Shown here in pieces: positions 47,621-59,785 of a stretch of DNA of 64,000 nucleotides. The position numbers and the translations under genes were made by a program. The notes under the pieces were generated by a model. It was not told the DNA's origin and made no database searches. It worked only from the letters and a program-made list of their open reading frames with translations. The stretch covers positions 40,630,557 through 40,694,556 of the forward strand of contig NC_031502.1 in assembly GCF_000237925.1 (NCBI RefSeq), in the 5' to 3' direction. This DNA comes from Schistosoma mansoni. Its lineage: Eukaryota > Platyhelminthes > Trematoda > Strigeidida > Schistosomatidae. Positions within the stretch are counted from its first letter, which is position 1, and the number at the start of each line of letters is the position of its first letter.

Positions 47621-50600
47621 AGATATTTAAGTTTAGCTTGTATATTAGCTGTCGCTTTGGCAGCAAACGTCGAGCCTTATGTTGAGGGATACTGAGTGTG
47701 CCTTTTCTATCGATTTTGTCACAGAATCCTACAACATGCCGATTTTAACTGTGAAAAGTTTATAAAAATTTTCGTGCACATTCTTTTTTCCATCTTTAAT
47801 GTTTACATCGTCTTATCCAGTAAAGGTTAGTGTTGGAAAGTACATGATAGATTTATTGTGAATTCGAGGGTTCAAAAAACTAGACCGGTCATTAATAAAT
47901 ATTAAGAGTAAGGCTGGTTTGAGGACTCAGCTCTGTAGTACACTGCTGATCACTGTGAATTAGTCTGATAAAATAGAGTGAATTCTGATAAACTGTGGTA
48001 CTCTTTATAAGTCAACTCATCAGGTATCTAACTGATACGATGTCAGGTCATACGTACCACAAACCTAAACGAGCCTTACATCAAAAAAGGAGGGAGGATG
48101 GCGTTACTGACAAGGAGATAAATTCAATCCACCCATGTCTGTAGGGCAGAACATTTTGTTTAATTACGGCTCCTTAGGGCCTAGTGGAATGTCACGAATG
48201 AACGGTATTGATGCTAATTTATGCTAGAAACCTTTTCAAATCGTGTTTGTAACGCTGGCCTTTGTAGCAGATAAGATAATGGCATGGAATAGCACTCGAG
48301 ACAACTATATAGTTGCCTCAAAATAACGTTCGAAAACCGATCTCGACGCTAGTCGACCTACAGCTCATGGCGATGGGGATAGCTGTATTCATATTCTTCT
48401 CAGTTTCTGAGACCGAACTAATATATCAGAACCCTACGCCCACCGAGCCAGTTCACGCTCTCATAAAGCCGTAACAACTCGCCCTAAGTGGGCGTTTTCC
48501 AAGCCACTCAAAAAGGGCGCCTTCGGAAGCGATTTCCGGTTGATGCTGGTTTCACCGTGTTTTCGGGCCTGGCGCCCGTCATTGTCGAGCCCCCTGTTCA
48601 TACAAAGTGGGAAACTCCTGAGCCGGTGAGTAAATGCGGGCGTACTCACCGGCCCTTCACCTAAGGTTGACCGTTTATTTTACATGCACAATTATCACGT
48701 TAACGCTAGGTACCTAGTAGATACAGGTGCCCAAGTTTCTGTCAAGCCTATTAGTAACAGCAAGTCTCAAGTTACTGTGCTTTGACTACGCGCCGCGAAT
48801 ATCTCAGTCATTCCTACATATGGTGCACGACAGCTTATGGTCAACCTGAGCAACCGACGACAGTATCTGTGGATGTTCATCATTTCCGATGTTCCCACAG
48901 CCATACTCGGCATCGATTTCCTACAGCACTATGAGTCACTAGTCGACTCACGCAGGCTGCAGATAATCGATACTTTGTCGAACAGCAAGTTCATGGGCTT
49001 CAAAGCTTACACAAACGCGTACCGAATCACAGGTGTATTTCGTTCGTATGACGATTTATCCCATGCTTTATTTCAGAAATTCCTCAAATTAACTAAACCT
49101 CTCGAGGAGATTCCATCGGTGACCACTTGTGTGGTATACCACATAGTCACCCACGGACCAGGTTTGGTCAACTTCCACCGACGTTTCACCCCACAGGTGG
49201 CAGAATGGTTACGACCATTAACCGAATTACTTCGCAGTAATCCACGCAAACTCTGATCGCTACTCACTACGAGAGTGCAGACATTTGGACTGTATCTCTC
49301 AGTTCACGACAGACCTTCGTCACGTCAAAGGTGAGTCGCGCTATGTTGCCGTGCTCTGTCACGTATCCAGGTGAATGCAGTTACTTTACCGGTGCTCAAT
49401 CTCCCTGCTATGGCCGTCGCCCAAGCAACTGATGTACTCATGTACAGAAGCACAACATTCTACATCTCTTCAGTGTCGAGAAATACTACTAGCACAGGTA
49501 CTATCCTATGCCATACTTCTACGGGTCTCCCTCGACCCATCGTACTTTCTGCTTACCGTCGTCTCGCCTTCGATGCTCTTCACGGTTTATCTCATCCAGG
49601 TATCGCAGCCACACTACGCCTCATCGCCGCACTATACGTCTGGCCGTACATGAGTAAAGATGTCCGTATGTGAGTAAAGCAATGCTTACAGTGCCAACAA
49701 CCAAAAGTGCGTAGGCACGTGGCCTCCTCCATCGGCACTTTTGTTACGCCTGATGTAGGATCATTGTCACCATCGCACGGGTATAATCACCTACTCACGT
49801 GCATTGATCGTTTCACAAAATGGGTCAAAGCTACTCCCATCACGTCCACTATGGAGGAGATAGTTGCTCACCGCTTCATGGAACGCTGGATAGCGCTGTG
49901 CGGTTGTTCCTCGTCTGTCACAACTGACCGAGGACAACAATTTGAGTCCAAATTATTCTCCTCGCTAACCCGGCTGTTTGGTAAGGAACAAATACACACT
50001 ACCGCCTACCACCAAGCATCAAATGGTTTGGTTGAACGGTTTCATCGCCGACTCAAAAGTGCTCTTCGAGCACACAAAAGCAACAATTGGTGTGAAACCT
50101 TACCGCTCGTCCTCTTGGGTATCAGAACGACTTTAAAGGCAGATATTCAATGTTCCACCGCTGAACTTGCTCACGGAACGTTATTGCGTCTGCCTGGGGA
50201 ATTTTTCACACCACGGAGCAGTAACGATTTCGGCAAATCAGACTACGTCTAACGACTGTCAGAATTTATGCGAACACTGCCTCCGGTGTCAACTCGTATA
50301 CAACATCAACAGGTCGCTCTCCCTCGAGAGTTATCTACCTGTTCACATACTTTCATACGAGTAGATTCGGTACACTAACGCTTGCAACAGCCCTACGAAG
50401 GACCCTTTTCACGCGACTTCCCATCACGAAAAGACTTTTAAGGTTGATCGAAATGGTCAAGTCGAGATAGTCAATATTGATCGTCTCAAACCAGCACACA
50501 TCGATGACTGTGCCCTACCTGATAAGCCGAGACTCAAGGCTAGACTGACCAAACCTTCTAGCGGGATCTCTACATCTACCTCAGATCCCACGCTAGATTC

Positions 50601-50636
50601 ATCAGAAACTGCATTCTCATGTCCCAGTCAACAGTA

Positions 50637-51355
50637 TTATTATTATTATTATTCACAAACACCTTATGGGTACATAAGTGCTGTGAAGAAACCATTTCGG
50701 GTTTCCTCAAAAATGCAATAATACACAATTTTCAATAATGTTAACATTACATATGCCATGTTTGAGAAAGGAAGGAAAAGGAAAATAAAATATTAATAAT
50801 AGAATAGTAATAATAAATCAGGTTCTGAGTAATTAGCAAGAATTTTGAATTGATTTTGAAGAAGGAAAGGAAGAAACTAAGGAAATAGAAATAAAGGAGA
50901 TGCGGAATATGTAAATATCTTAACGCAGAACAAGAATAAACAACTATGTATGTATAGCAAAATGAGTAATAAAAATAAAATAAAACAGAATAAATTAATA
51001 AGTAAATAACTTATTATTGCGGTAAGATATAACGTTAGAATAAATGTTTGTGCGTGTACAGTCATAGTTTTGGGTGATGCTGTGAAAGTCCCAATTAAGT
51101 GCAAAAGATAATCTATATGTATGAGTCGTGTATATACATAGTGAAGATAAAACGGGTCTGATAAGTTGAATTCAACGTAACTCAAGTTATTGTCTCAATC
51201 CAAAGCTTCGTAATCTTAAGAATAATATTTATTTAGAAGGAAAAAAAAGGAGAGAGAAAAGAAATGAACACATGGTGAAAGGGTCCAACCATGATCATAA
51301 TAGTGTAATGGGTATAGACTTTTGAGATGAACGAATAATTTTGAAATAACAAGAT
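50637..51355 (-). mobile_element. AT-rich insert within the Boudicca-like fossil
   Basis: The G+C-richer element sequence stops at 50636 and resumes near 51356. The block between is markedly AT-rich and begins with (TATTAT)n, which on the minus strand is an AATAAT-type 3' tail. That suggests a retroposon inserted in minus orientation. No coding domain or tRNA head was recognised, and a target duplication could not be defined. Confidence 0.45.
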
Positions 51356-52075
51356 CACCTGCACCATGTACGGACGAGACTTCCGTCTCACGTCCAGCTC
51401 AGCAGACCACGCCGCCCTTGACTTCGGATGAGATTTCAGTCTCACGAGGTACGAACGAAACTACTGTCTCACGCTCCGGTCTTCGAGTACGCCTACCCGT
51501 ACGTTTTCACGACTAACCGCACAACCAACAAAGGATACGGTATAGGACTTTATCCCTATACTACATGCATGCTTCATTTTGTCTTCGATTTTTTACTTTA
51601 CCCTGTGCCCACGCCTCCGACCATCGCCCCGTTGGTACTGTCGACTTCAGTCAACCTTGGAGAAAGCTGGCCTGATCACCCACGCTCTAGTCAACGCACT
51701 CAGTTTATGTTTCTGACTCCAAATTCGTATGGCATGCATTTGGTTCCGAACTTAGTTATTACAGTCGCTTCTGGTTTCTTGGCTCAATATGGTTCCGTCC
51801 TACGCCTGCAGCGTTTTCTGTTCCTGACGCCTACGAACGCAATCTTCCGATTCTGGATACAAACCATTCTGGTGTAGCACGCTAGCTCAAGCAACAAATA
51901 CAACACGTTTTTCCTGGCACCATTCTACGTAATAGACATTTGAAGGCAACTCGAGGATCAACAATCGCTTCCTGTTCTGTCAACACCTTCGTCCTACAAT
52001 CGCATGTTTGCCGATCAGTCCCACGAACGAAACCGCTACTTATCGAAAGTGTAAACCCTTAATAGCGGGGGCTCC

Positions 52076-52303
52076 TGTATTGATCTACTTTTATGACGAT
52101 AACGCGATTAGTATAATGGAAACAATTATTATTATAATCAACTGTACCAGTGATTGATTTACTGTACTTAGTTGTTTAACTGTACCAAACACACTTTTCC
52201 TTCCGTTGTCTGTGACTGTGCACGAACTCGCTTACTCTGGGCAGTTCCCCCAGTAAACTTTGGCACGTCCCGGTATTCTTTCGATACCACAAGATCGCCA
52301 ACA
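52076..52303 (+). repeat. 3' LTR of the Boudicca-like fossil
   Basis: A purine-rich AGCGGGGGCTCC precedes TGTATTGATCTAC, and the repeat ends GATCGCCAACA, giving TG...CA ends. The limits are inferred from the polypurine tract and the end dinucleotides because no second copy is present. Confidence 0.6.
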
Positions 52304-53229
52304 AATATATCTTATTTGGACCATTAACAGTCTTCTAGTTTTTGGTCTACCGAGGGATCCAAGTCAATATATGGCACGTAATCTTATTGTAGTGGTGATC
52401 ATAGTCAATCGCGACTCGACGCCATTTACAGGCTCATGAGCTATATTCAAACCAGTGTTCAATCAGAAGATGAAGTTAACAAATAGATTCTTTCCGTTGA
52501 TTGACATTCTTCATCATCAAAACTCATATGATAATATGTATCTAGTACTAGACCATGCGGTATATCGAGTAGAACTTTATGATGGGTACAGAGCTGAGTG
52601 ACAGAAAACCTAAGAAACTGGAGAATAATTAATTATTGAGGAACAGTAAAGCTTATCTTGGCACGTAATACATCAAGTTAGAGCTTACAAATGCAATAGT
52701 ATGCAGACATAGTAACCCAAATGCTTAATAAATATTGAATAAAAAAAACCCTATTTTTCCTTAAGATAGTTTTGAAGGTTTAACATTTCTCAAATCCTCT
52801 CCGATATAGCAGTTATAGTGAAGAATATCTTGGTATCTTGAATATTGGCTCTGACGGATTTTTTAAAAAACTACTTTCGTCAACTACAATCGGAGGAATA
52901 ATCATTTAGTCGTGAATAAGTTCACGAAAGAAAGAATTTAGAAGGTATTTGTTGAGGGAATCCAGAATATTCGTCGAAAAAATCTCATAGATGCCCCGAT
53001 AACGCTAGGAAACTGTTATATCCTAGTGCAGATTAAATTACGGGTGACTTCAGAGAACAATTAATGGACTAATATTATATATATTCCTATTGTATAACTA
53101 GATTATGTATACCTATATTCCTCTTATTATAAGCTTTATCTTGACCTTTAGATTATGATTATTATACTATTTACTGTTCATAAATTATGTTCAGTTTATT
53201 AATTACCGTCTCCCACGTTGACAGCCATA

Positions 53230-53770
53230 ATTTGGATTGAAGTTGTATAAATGTTATTTCTTATTTTGTGGTGTAATGAGGTCTGTTTGGCTGGTATGTA
53301 AAACCAAGTATGTTTGAAATAAATAATTCTCATGATGAGAGTTCTTATTGACGTTCTGGACTCAGCTAGACAGGCTGGGTGAACAAAGGACCAACAAGCA
53401 CGCTAGGCTACGCATACCAGTTGAATGTCATTGGTTTAGCACAGTACTAAGATTGAGTAAGTCGTATTTCGATTGGCGAATAAATCACGTGATAATTTGC
53501 CGGGCTTAAAGTTAAAACAGAATAGGAGTTTCGCAGGAACATCTACAAAGTAAAGAGTCATGTGTCATATTTCTGATTGGATTACCTGTCCTACTACTAT
53601 GTGCAGTCGAGTTCCAGAACCTTCCAGAAACTCAAGCCTTAGTTTATCCTTGGTTTAGTGTACATAAGCTGACCTTGGAGTAAAGCGTTTTGTCCACATT
53701 TCGCGCCTTTTCTCTCGTGTACAAGTTATCGTGTAGAGTTAGCCTGGGGTTATACGAAGAGCTTAGGAAA
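53230..53770. repeat. GC-richer block, possible solo LTR or other repeat
   Basis: Composition rises over about 540 bp, with AATAAATAA near 53317, a GGACTCAGCTAGACAGGC stretch near 53361, and a promoter-like mix of CACGTG and CCAGAA words. It could be a solo LTR or a repeat with regulatory content. No flanking duplication could be set. Confidence 0.25.
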
Positions 53771-55904
53771 CTGATTCAAGAGTTCATTTAGAAGATTTAT
53801 CAGTATAGACCACTGATATTGACTTCTTTTCCTTTATTATGAATTATTAGCATGGTCAAGCATCCAAGCAACTGCTTGAAACGCCATTTCATTAAGTTTG
53901 ATAGCCAAATTTTTAATCTCACTCTCATCTATTTCTGAATCTGAATAAATATATTTACTCACAGCGGGTGCTGTTTTTATTTTCATTAAGGACATTTTGG
54001 GTTTAGATATATGACCTGAGTAAAATATTTAGAGTAGATTAGTATCAGGATTATTAGATCCCACCTTATGAATTATATTCATAGAACATGAATAATTCCA
54101 ATGCGAGGCCGGATGCGATAATGGTGTGGCGGTTGCATGCTGTCTTCCTTTCTAGTTATTTCTTGTACAATTTACCGACCGCCCGTTACGAACTACCTAA
54201 AATGCTTCCTTGCAATGGATGCTATCAAATTTGTCATCTGTTTATTTCTTGGTTTTGTATCAACATAATCACTTTTTTTAATAAGTTTAGTGGGAAAAGC
54301 GACATATGTTCTGTCTCACTTTTCCATTCGTTGTTGCTAAGCTATTCACTTTTTTTCAGTTGTATATTTTACAAGCTGATATAGATCTGTCTCACTGAAT
54401 TATCAACGACACACTTCTGGTTTAATAAATTTCGTTAACTTCATCAAATGAGTTAACTAAATGGTTGAAGGAATCAACCTAGACCGCTATGAAATTTATT
54501 TTTTTTTATTTCTGGAGATTGGGGTCTAGAACTACCTAAAAATCTCACCATTTAATAGCATAAATAATCATATAATTAGATATCAACACTTAACTGGTTA
54601 CATTTAAAATTAACTACTAAAGAAATCGATTGAGTACATTTTGTGAGTTCTTTTTACGGCATAACAAACTGAATTCATGAAACATTTTATTGTAGTAAAT
54701 ACTTGAGTTCATTCATTCTGCACTTCATAAATAGATGCATACTTAGAAATATAACTTAAAAATTACAGATATATAACTTGGAATTTCTCATGTGTTCAAC
54801 GTAAACTGTGTACAAGGACAGGAATTTTGAATTGATTTTACCAGAATTAAAAGCTGCTTCATTTGCACTGTATGACGGGGGATAGGTTAATTAGTTTCAT
54901 TCTGTTGATGTTATCTGTTCAAGAAAAATAACAAAAGCAACTTATATACAAAACATCTTCCTAAAAAACCATAAGTTTCTCTTCACTTAGATGTAAAAAT
55001 TAGATGAAATTTCAAACTGCATACACTTTGCTGTGTACGAAATCTATTTCATGATGAGATACTAATCAAAGGACAAATGAGTATTTGGTTCTATATGTAA
55101 CGTAAAACCTAACCCACGTTTACTTTTTTGTACCACTGGTAGTATGTAAATTAACTTCGAATCACATCTGTTGCATTATTCTTATTCATTTGATAATAAT
55201 GAAGCACAGGACTAACAGTCCTCCCAGTCCTCTATGTTTTCTAAAATAACATTGGTTGTCATAAATGTTCTACAAATATGGAAGTTAGAGTTAAAAAATA
55301 AACTTATTTTACCACATGGTCTCAAAAAGTAGATACTGAATCGTTGACCAGGAGTCTTCTTGCCTGAGCTACAGAATGCAACTATAGATCATGTCATATT
55401 TTTCAAAGATCAGTCACTATTATCTAAGCTGTTTCATGTGAATGTAAAACAAATATCTCACAATAAAACGGAAAAAATAATATCGTGCAAATAGATAATT
55501 CTTACTTTTGAAAGTTACCTTCTATGTATATAGAAGGATGTGGATTAATAGTAAATTCTAGTATTTATTCCTTACTTACTAATGTCTTTGTTAGGAAAGC
55601 GTTACATAGGATATATATATTTATAAAATCATACACCGTCTTAAAGCCTTTATTAAACTTTATTCAGATTTCGAGATCTCTATAGACAAAGAGAAGGTGC
55701 AGCGATGAGACCCACAGTACCTCCAATCGTTGCAAACTCTTTTATGCATTCACTGGAGGCAACAGAACATATCAACTGTATATCAGATAGTACCACGTTC
55801 ATCAAAGACACCAAATTACTATTTCTTTACTGTTTAGTTGAAATAAAATATAATAATTGTTTATAATCAGAAGGGGTTTTGTGGAGATTTTTTAGTATTT
55901 TTAT

Positions 55905-56098
55905 AGAGTTGAGATCATGAGTCAATTGAAGCTAGACTACCATGGAAAACCTGGAAGCACTGGACGGCCGTTTCGTCCTATTATGGGACTCCTCAGCAGT
56001 GCGCGTCCACGAACCCACTCTCGCGGGATTCGAACCCAGGACCTACCAGTTTCGAGCCGAAGCCCTTAACCGATAGACCACTGAGCTGGCATCCAATT
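55905..56098 (-). mobile_element. Sm-alpha-type SINE, well-preserved copy
   Basis: On the minus strand the head reads GCTCAGTGGTCTATCGGTTA (A box) and then GGGTTCGAATCCCGCG (near-perfect B box). The hammerhead core follows at 56002-55957, and the tail ends TTGACTCATGATCTCAACT. It is the best-kept copy of the family in the window, with intact promoter boxes and ribozyme. It lies downstream of the second host gene on the same strand. Confidence 0.9.
55957..56002 (-). ncRNA. Complete hammerhead ribozyme
   Basis: Read on the minus strand, stem I is GCACTG (56002-55997) with CAGTGC (55962-55957). The core CTGAGGA is followed by stem II GTCC/GGAC around CATAATA, core GAAA (55974-55971), stem III ACGG with CCGT without a real loop, and cleavage triplet GTC. 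Every invariant core position is present and all three helices pair. Such a tiny stem III is typical of schistosome and other retroposon hammerheads, which are thought to work best as dimers. This is the strongest RNA feature in the window. Confidence 0.92.
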
Positions 56099-56689
56099 GT
56101 TTATAAGTTGAGTATATTTCGAAATTCATAGCATTCTCAGAAATATCCAGATTACAGATCAGAAAATGATTTATCAGTTAAACTGACAGTCATTAGGAAT
56201 CTGATAAAAAGAGTTCATCAACTTGTCACAGAACTGAGAAACAGGTAAAGTGGGTTGAATTTAGTTGTACTCACATTGACGATAGATAACTATCCTAAAG
56301 ACTGAAAGCAATAAATAAGAAGGAAGTTCGAGCAAAAAAGAAGGGTCAACCGAAAGGATTTGTTAAATTTACGATAATCCATACCTCAAAGGATATTCAG
56401 AAGAGATTAGGGAATTCATAAAAACTATGTTAATAAAAGTTTAAGGTACAGTCAGTGGAAGGATAGCAGAAATGCCTATGAGATCAAAAATACTAACTGC
56501 AATCCCGTATATGTAAGTGAGATATTGCAACGATCGAACATAAGGTGTAGGGACACGAACTATACTTGAAGCATATTTCCCAAGGAACTTGAAAACAGAA
56601 CAGTGTTATTATTACATTTAAAAAATGAGATAAATAGTTGACTGAAAAATTCTTCCCGGGAGATGTTAAGTGGTCAGAAGTAATCTATA

Positions 56690-56800
56690 GGAAGCCCTAG
56701 ATCTCAGTATTTTGTTATTTGGCACTCGTTGACAAAGTGTAACTGTAATCTTGAGGGAACTGGTGCTTCCTGGTAGATTCGAAGTCGCACATATAAATGT
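56690..56800 (-). mobile_element. Fragment of the 28994-29402 SINE family
   Basis: The words GGAAGCCCTAGATC, TTGGCACTCGT and GTAATCTTGAGGGAACTGGT match the body of the composite SINE at 28994-29402. The tRNA head survives only as GATTCGAAGTCGCAC. The fragment is truncated and diverged. Confidence 0.65.
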
Positions 56801-57878
56801 ATATGAGTAAACCCGTACAACCCAAATAGATGAAATGGAGTACATTCAGCTGCATCATAGCAACTAATGATTAATAAGTGAATGTAGATTTAATCTACTA
56901 CTTCTGTTTGATTTCATGTTATGTGGAAAACAGGGGTGCACACGCATTCGTTTTAATCACCTAGATATATATTAAAAAACCAGGCTATTTAATATTGGGA
57001 TATGAACATACATGTACTTATTAATTTTCATTCCAATTACTCCGAAAAGTTTCATTTGTGACTATCAATCAGACTAACCAATTTTATTCCGACCATAAAT
57101 CAAGGTGATATATTTGACCAATGGTTTTTTCACGCCATATTTGGACACTTCTACATACATTTCCTAGCATATCACAATGTCACATTTTAAACTAAATAAT
57201 TCGACCACACTGTCGAGGAAAATGTTGGAGTTATCCATAATTTTAGTCGCAAATACGATTTCCTTATTATTACTACTTATAATGTTCGGACAAAAAAATT
57301 TGTTTCATAATACGTTATTAAATATCATATGTTTTATCATTTATATTGGGTCAAGTTTTTCAATCATCTGATCAGCACGAAGAACAAGACAGAACAATGT
57401 ACATCCATTTCATCTCAAGGACTGTCATCAGCTGTTTGCAAACTGATAGTCAGAACTAAATAGTATAACGAATATCAAAGTGTTATTGTGGAATGGGTGA
57501 GAAGTTTCCCTGATACTACTGAATTGAATTCCGTAACCAATGACAATTAAATTCCTATTTCCTTATGTTGTCCATGGTGAAAAGATGATTAGGTGGTTAT
57601 TCTCTGAAAACATGACAATTACTTAGAGATGCTGTCGCACAGAAAAAAAAAGATTCTTGTATTGATAATCGTGATAGTAACATCGCAAGAGCTGAAAATA
57701 GCACATGTTTATCAAGTTAGCACCAAAATTATCAAGGTAAAATATACATTCACTCCTTACTTAGAAATCATGTAACGGTAGATGACTGTGTTCTTCCAAC
57801 TTAATGTCATTTTAAATGCGACTATGATCTGTCCCTATCAATGGTATTGTAGATATATTTTCTGAAGAAATTTCATCG

Positions 57879-58523
57879 TCATTGCTGGCAATTCTCTGGT
57901 TCCATAGAACCATTGCGTATAATTGGAATATTCCTTGGTTCTGATTGACGCTCATAAGCTTTTGATTTTTCATTAACGACTGACGTGTGATTACTGTTGA
58001 TAGTGTTGAGGTCTGACTGTTGTGTTGGACTAAACACTACCGATCCTGTGTAAACTAATCCAGGTGTTGGCGATAAGTCATTCGTTGGAGATAATTTCTG
58101 TTTTATTGTTTTAGCTAAAGGCTTTATGGATTCTCTGTGTGGCTTGACAAAAGTGTTCTGGCACGCTTCTCGATGTTCTTCTAATTGACAGCGTCCACTT
58201 ACTGGACTAAACTTAGGTCCGACTTTTCTATGGCTTTCATGTTCTTGGTAACACTCGTGATAACGTAATTTGTTCGAAAATGCAGAGTCATCTAACTTCA
58301 TCGAATTTTCACGACGGTAATCTGATACTTTGGATGGTCGAAAACTTCCTACAGCATAACCATTGTGTTTCTCATTAGGTCTACAAAGTAAATCAGGTGA
58401 AGGAAGAGGTGTGTGGATTGATGCATTGGGTGTAGGTAAGTTACCTTTTTCTGTCCAACTACACTGAATGGCTTCTTTTTCCGTGGACTTATTCATTTCC
58501 TGAAGTTGATCATGTGCCATAAT
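57879..58523 (-). CDS. Terminal exon of an unrecognised Ser/Pro-rich protein
   Basis: The proposed exon begins after AGTCGCAG (58525-58524) in phase 0 with ATT ATG GCA and runs about 214 codons to TGA at 57881-57879. The protein starts IMAHDQLQEMNKSTEKE, is rich in Ser, Pro, Asn and charged residues, and contains LPTPNASIHTPLPSP and KQKLSPTNDLSPTPG, which resemble SP/TP phosphorylation sites. No domain is recognised. Phase 0 fits the GTAAGT donor of the exon at 59786, which is why they are placed in one gene. The acceptor has a poor pyrimidine tract. The ATG six bases in could instead start a separate single-exon gene. Confidence 0.55.
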   Translation of the reverse strand: MMAHDQLQEMNKSTEKEAIQCSWTEKGNLPTPNASIHTPLPSPDLLCRPNEKHNGYAVGSFRPSKVSDYRRENSMKLDDSAFSNKLRYHECYQEHESHRKVGPKFSPVSGRCQLEEHREACQNTFVKPHRESIKPLAKTIKQKLSPTNDLSPTPGLVYTGSVVFSPTQQSDLNTINSNHTSVVNEKSKAYERQSEPRNIPIIRNGSMEPENCQQ

Positions 58524-59785
58524 CTGCGACTCACTTGGAATTTTCTTTTTGAAAAATGAAATCTTTTTACCGGAAGACTACAAAGGTAAACATATTATAT
58601 GGATAAAAGATTATGTAGTTATTCAAGCTGTCAAAAATATTAGTCATATCTATGAAATAGGAGATTCAGCAACGAAGTATCAATATAACTCATTTAACAA
58701 TTTTTTTTCCATTGACTCAGCATATTGTGTATACCTTGTGCCTGTAACTAATAGTACAGGGGTATGAGGTCAGATGTGTTGTAAATATTAAACTTTATTA
58801 TTGTCTATTGAACTCGTAATATTATCATTCATATGATCAGAATATTATAAGAAGAATACAACTGAAAATAAATGGCTATAATTTAATCTAATTATTACAA
58901 ATTTTGTTGAGATTACGAACTGATTTAAGTTAGGCAACTGTTGAAAAGCTGGATTTTTGGATGGTCACTTCCTCGAAGTATGGGACTTCTCAGAAGTGGA
59001 AACCCACGACCCGCAACTGGAAATCAAACTCAGGGTCTGCGGTCTCATTCGATATTTATAAACTGCTTATTTTGTTGTAATTGGTGAATTCATAATTACC
59101 ATCTAAATGTTTGTTTTGAAATTGAGGCTTTTTGATCTTTAACTTGTTATCGTCGCGATGTTCTCTTCTGTTAGCATTAAAACTATGAAACGATTAAATG
59201 TGAACAGCTATAAGCTAGCTGAGAGAGGTTTTAAACCTGCTAACTTCAATTAACAAGACACACATGAAACTACGACTAGTCTGACTCTCCTTTTACTGTT
59301 TATATTTATTCAGCTTAGTGCTACCTTTATTTGTGTCGAGAAGTTTAACTCGTAAATCAACTCATGTGCTGTTTATAGATTATATCACTTCTTTTTCTGA
59401 AAGGATTTGATCAGAGACCATGGAACTGGTTACATAAGAGCATTTGAATTTATAAGTACATGTTGAAGTGTTCAATTTGAGCTTATATAAAGTGATTACC
59501 AATGTAGACTACTTTTCCTGAGTTCTAACTACTAATCTCATTCAAATATCAAGTACAAAACACAAAATGACTAGTCATCAATAAATCATCGTAAAATATA
59601 TAAATTTATTATGAATACCAGTTGTCGAAAAATCACATAGCCGTCAATAGTTTTATAACGAGACAGAGTAAGATTATCATGGTTACCATGTCTAATTTTT
59701 GTGACTCACTGATCGACAATTAATTTTAAAAAATAACTGTCTAACCAAATTATCCACCGCTTGATATTAAGTTACAATCACTTAC
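58524..59785 (-). other. Probable intron of the second gene
   Basis: The 1.26 kb between the two open exons starts with a perfect GTAAGT donor (59785-59780). It contains an old Sm-alpha remnant at 58925-59045 and otherwise AT-rich DNA. Confidence 0.5.
58925..59045 (-). mobile_element. Old Sm-alpha SINE remnant
   Basis: On the minus strand a partial body includes CTGAGAAGTCCCATA, a decayed relative of the CTGAGGA-stem II hammerhead segment, followed by GACCATCC and the AGTTGCC/TAACTTAA tail region. Core residues are altered, so no ribozyme is claimed. Confidence 0.55.

Larger units (their letters stand above)
48100..52303 (+). mobile_element. Second Ty3/Gypsy fossil, Boudicca-like, incomplete
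   Basis: Parts seen in order are the end of gag, a protease (VDTGA, AILGIDFL), remnants of the reverse transcriptase/RNase H region, an integrase (HTTAYHQASNGLVERFHRR, with the second and third DDE acids in context), a 3' internal region and a 3' LTR. No 5' LTR was found. It carries many breaks, and an AT-rich insert at 50637-51355 divides its 3' part. It is clearly older than the element at 41194-46955, which it resembles in its integrase. Confidence 0.8.
52304..57878. other. Gene-poor stretch between the LTR fossil and the second gene
   Basis: Apart from a GC-richer block (53230-53770), an Sm-alpha SINE (55905-56098) and a SINE fragment (56690-56800), this is AT-rich DNA without a supported exon. 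Short hydrophobic frames at 54088-54384 and 57177-57371 have no family resemblance and are not called. Confidence 0.4.

Noticed and set aside
50877-51185. Open frame with Leu-rich segments
   Set aside because: It lies in the AT-rich insert and consists of Leu, Ile and Phe expected from composition. No start or domain is supported.
54088-54384. 98-codon open frame
   Set aside because: It has no recognisable domain, neighbouring exon or splice context. Hydrophobic composition fits chance.
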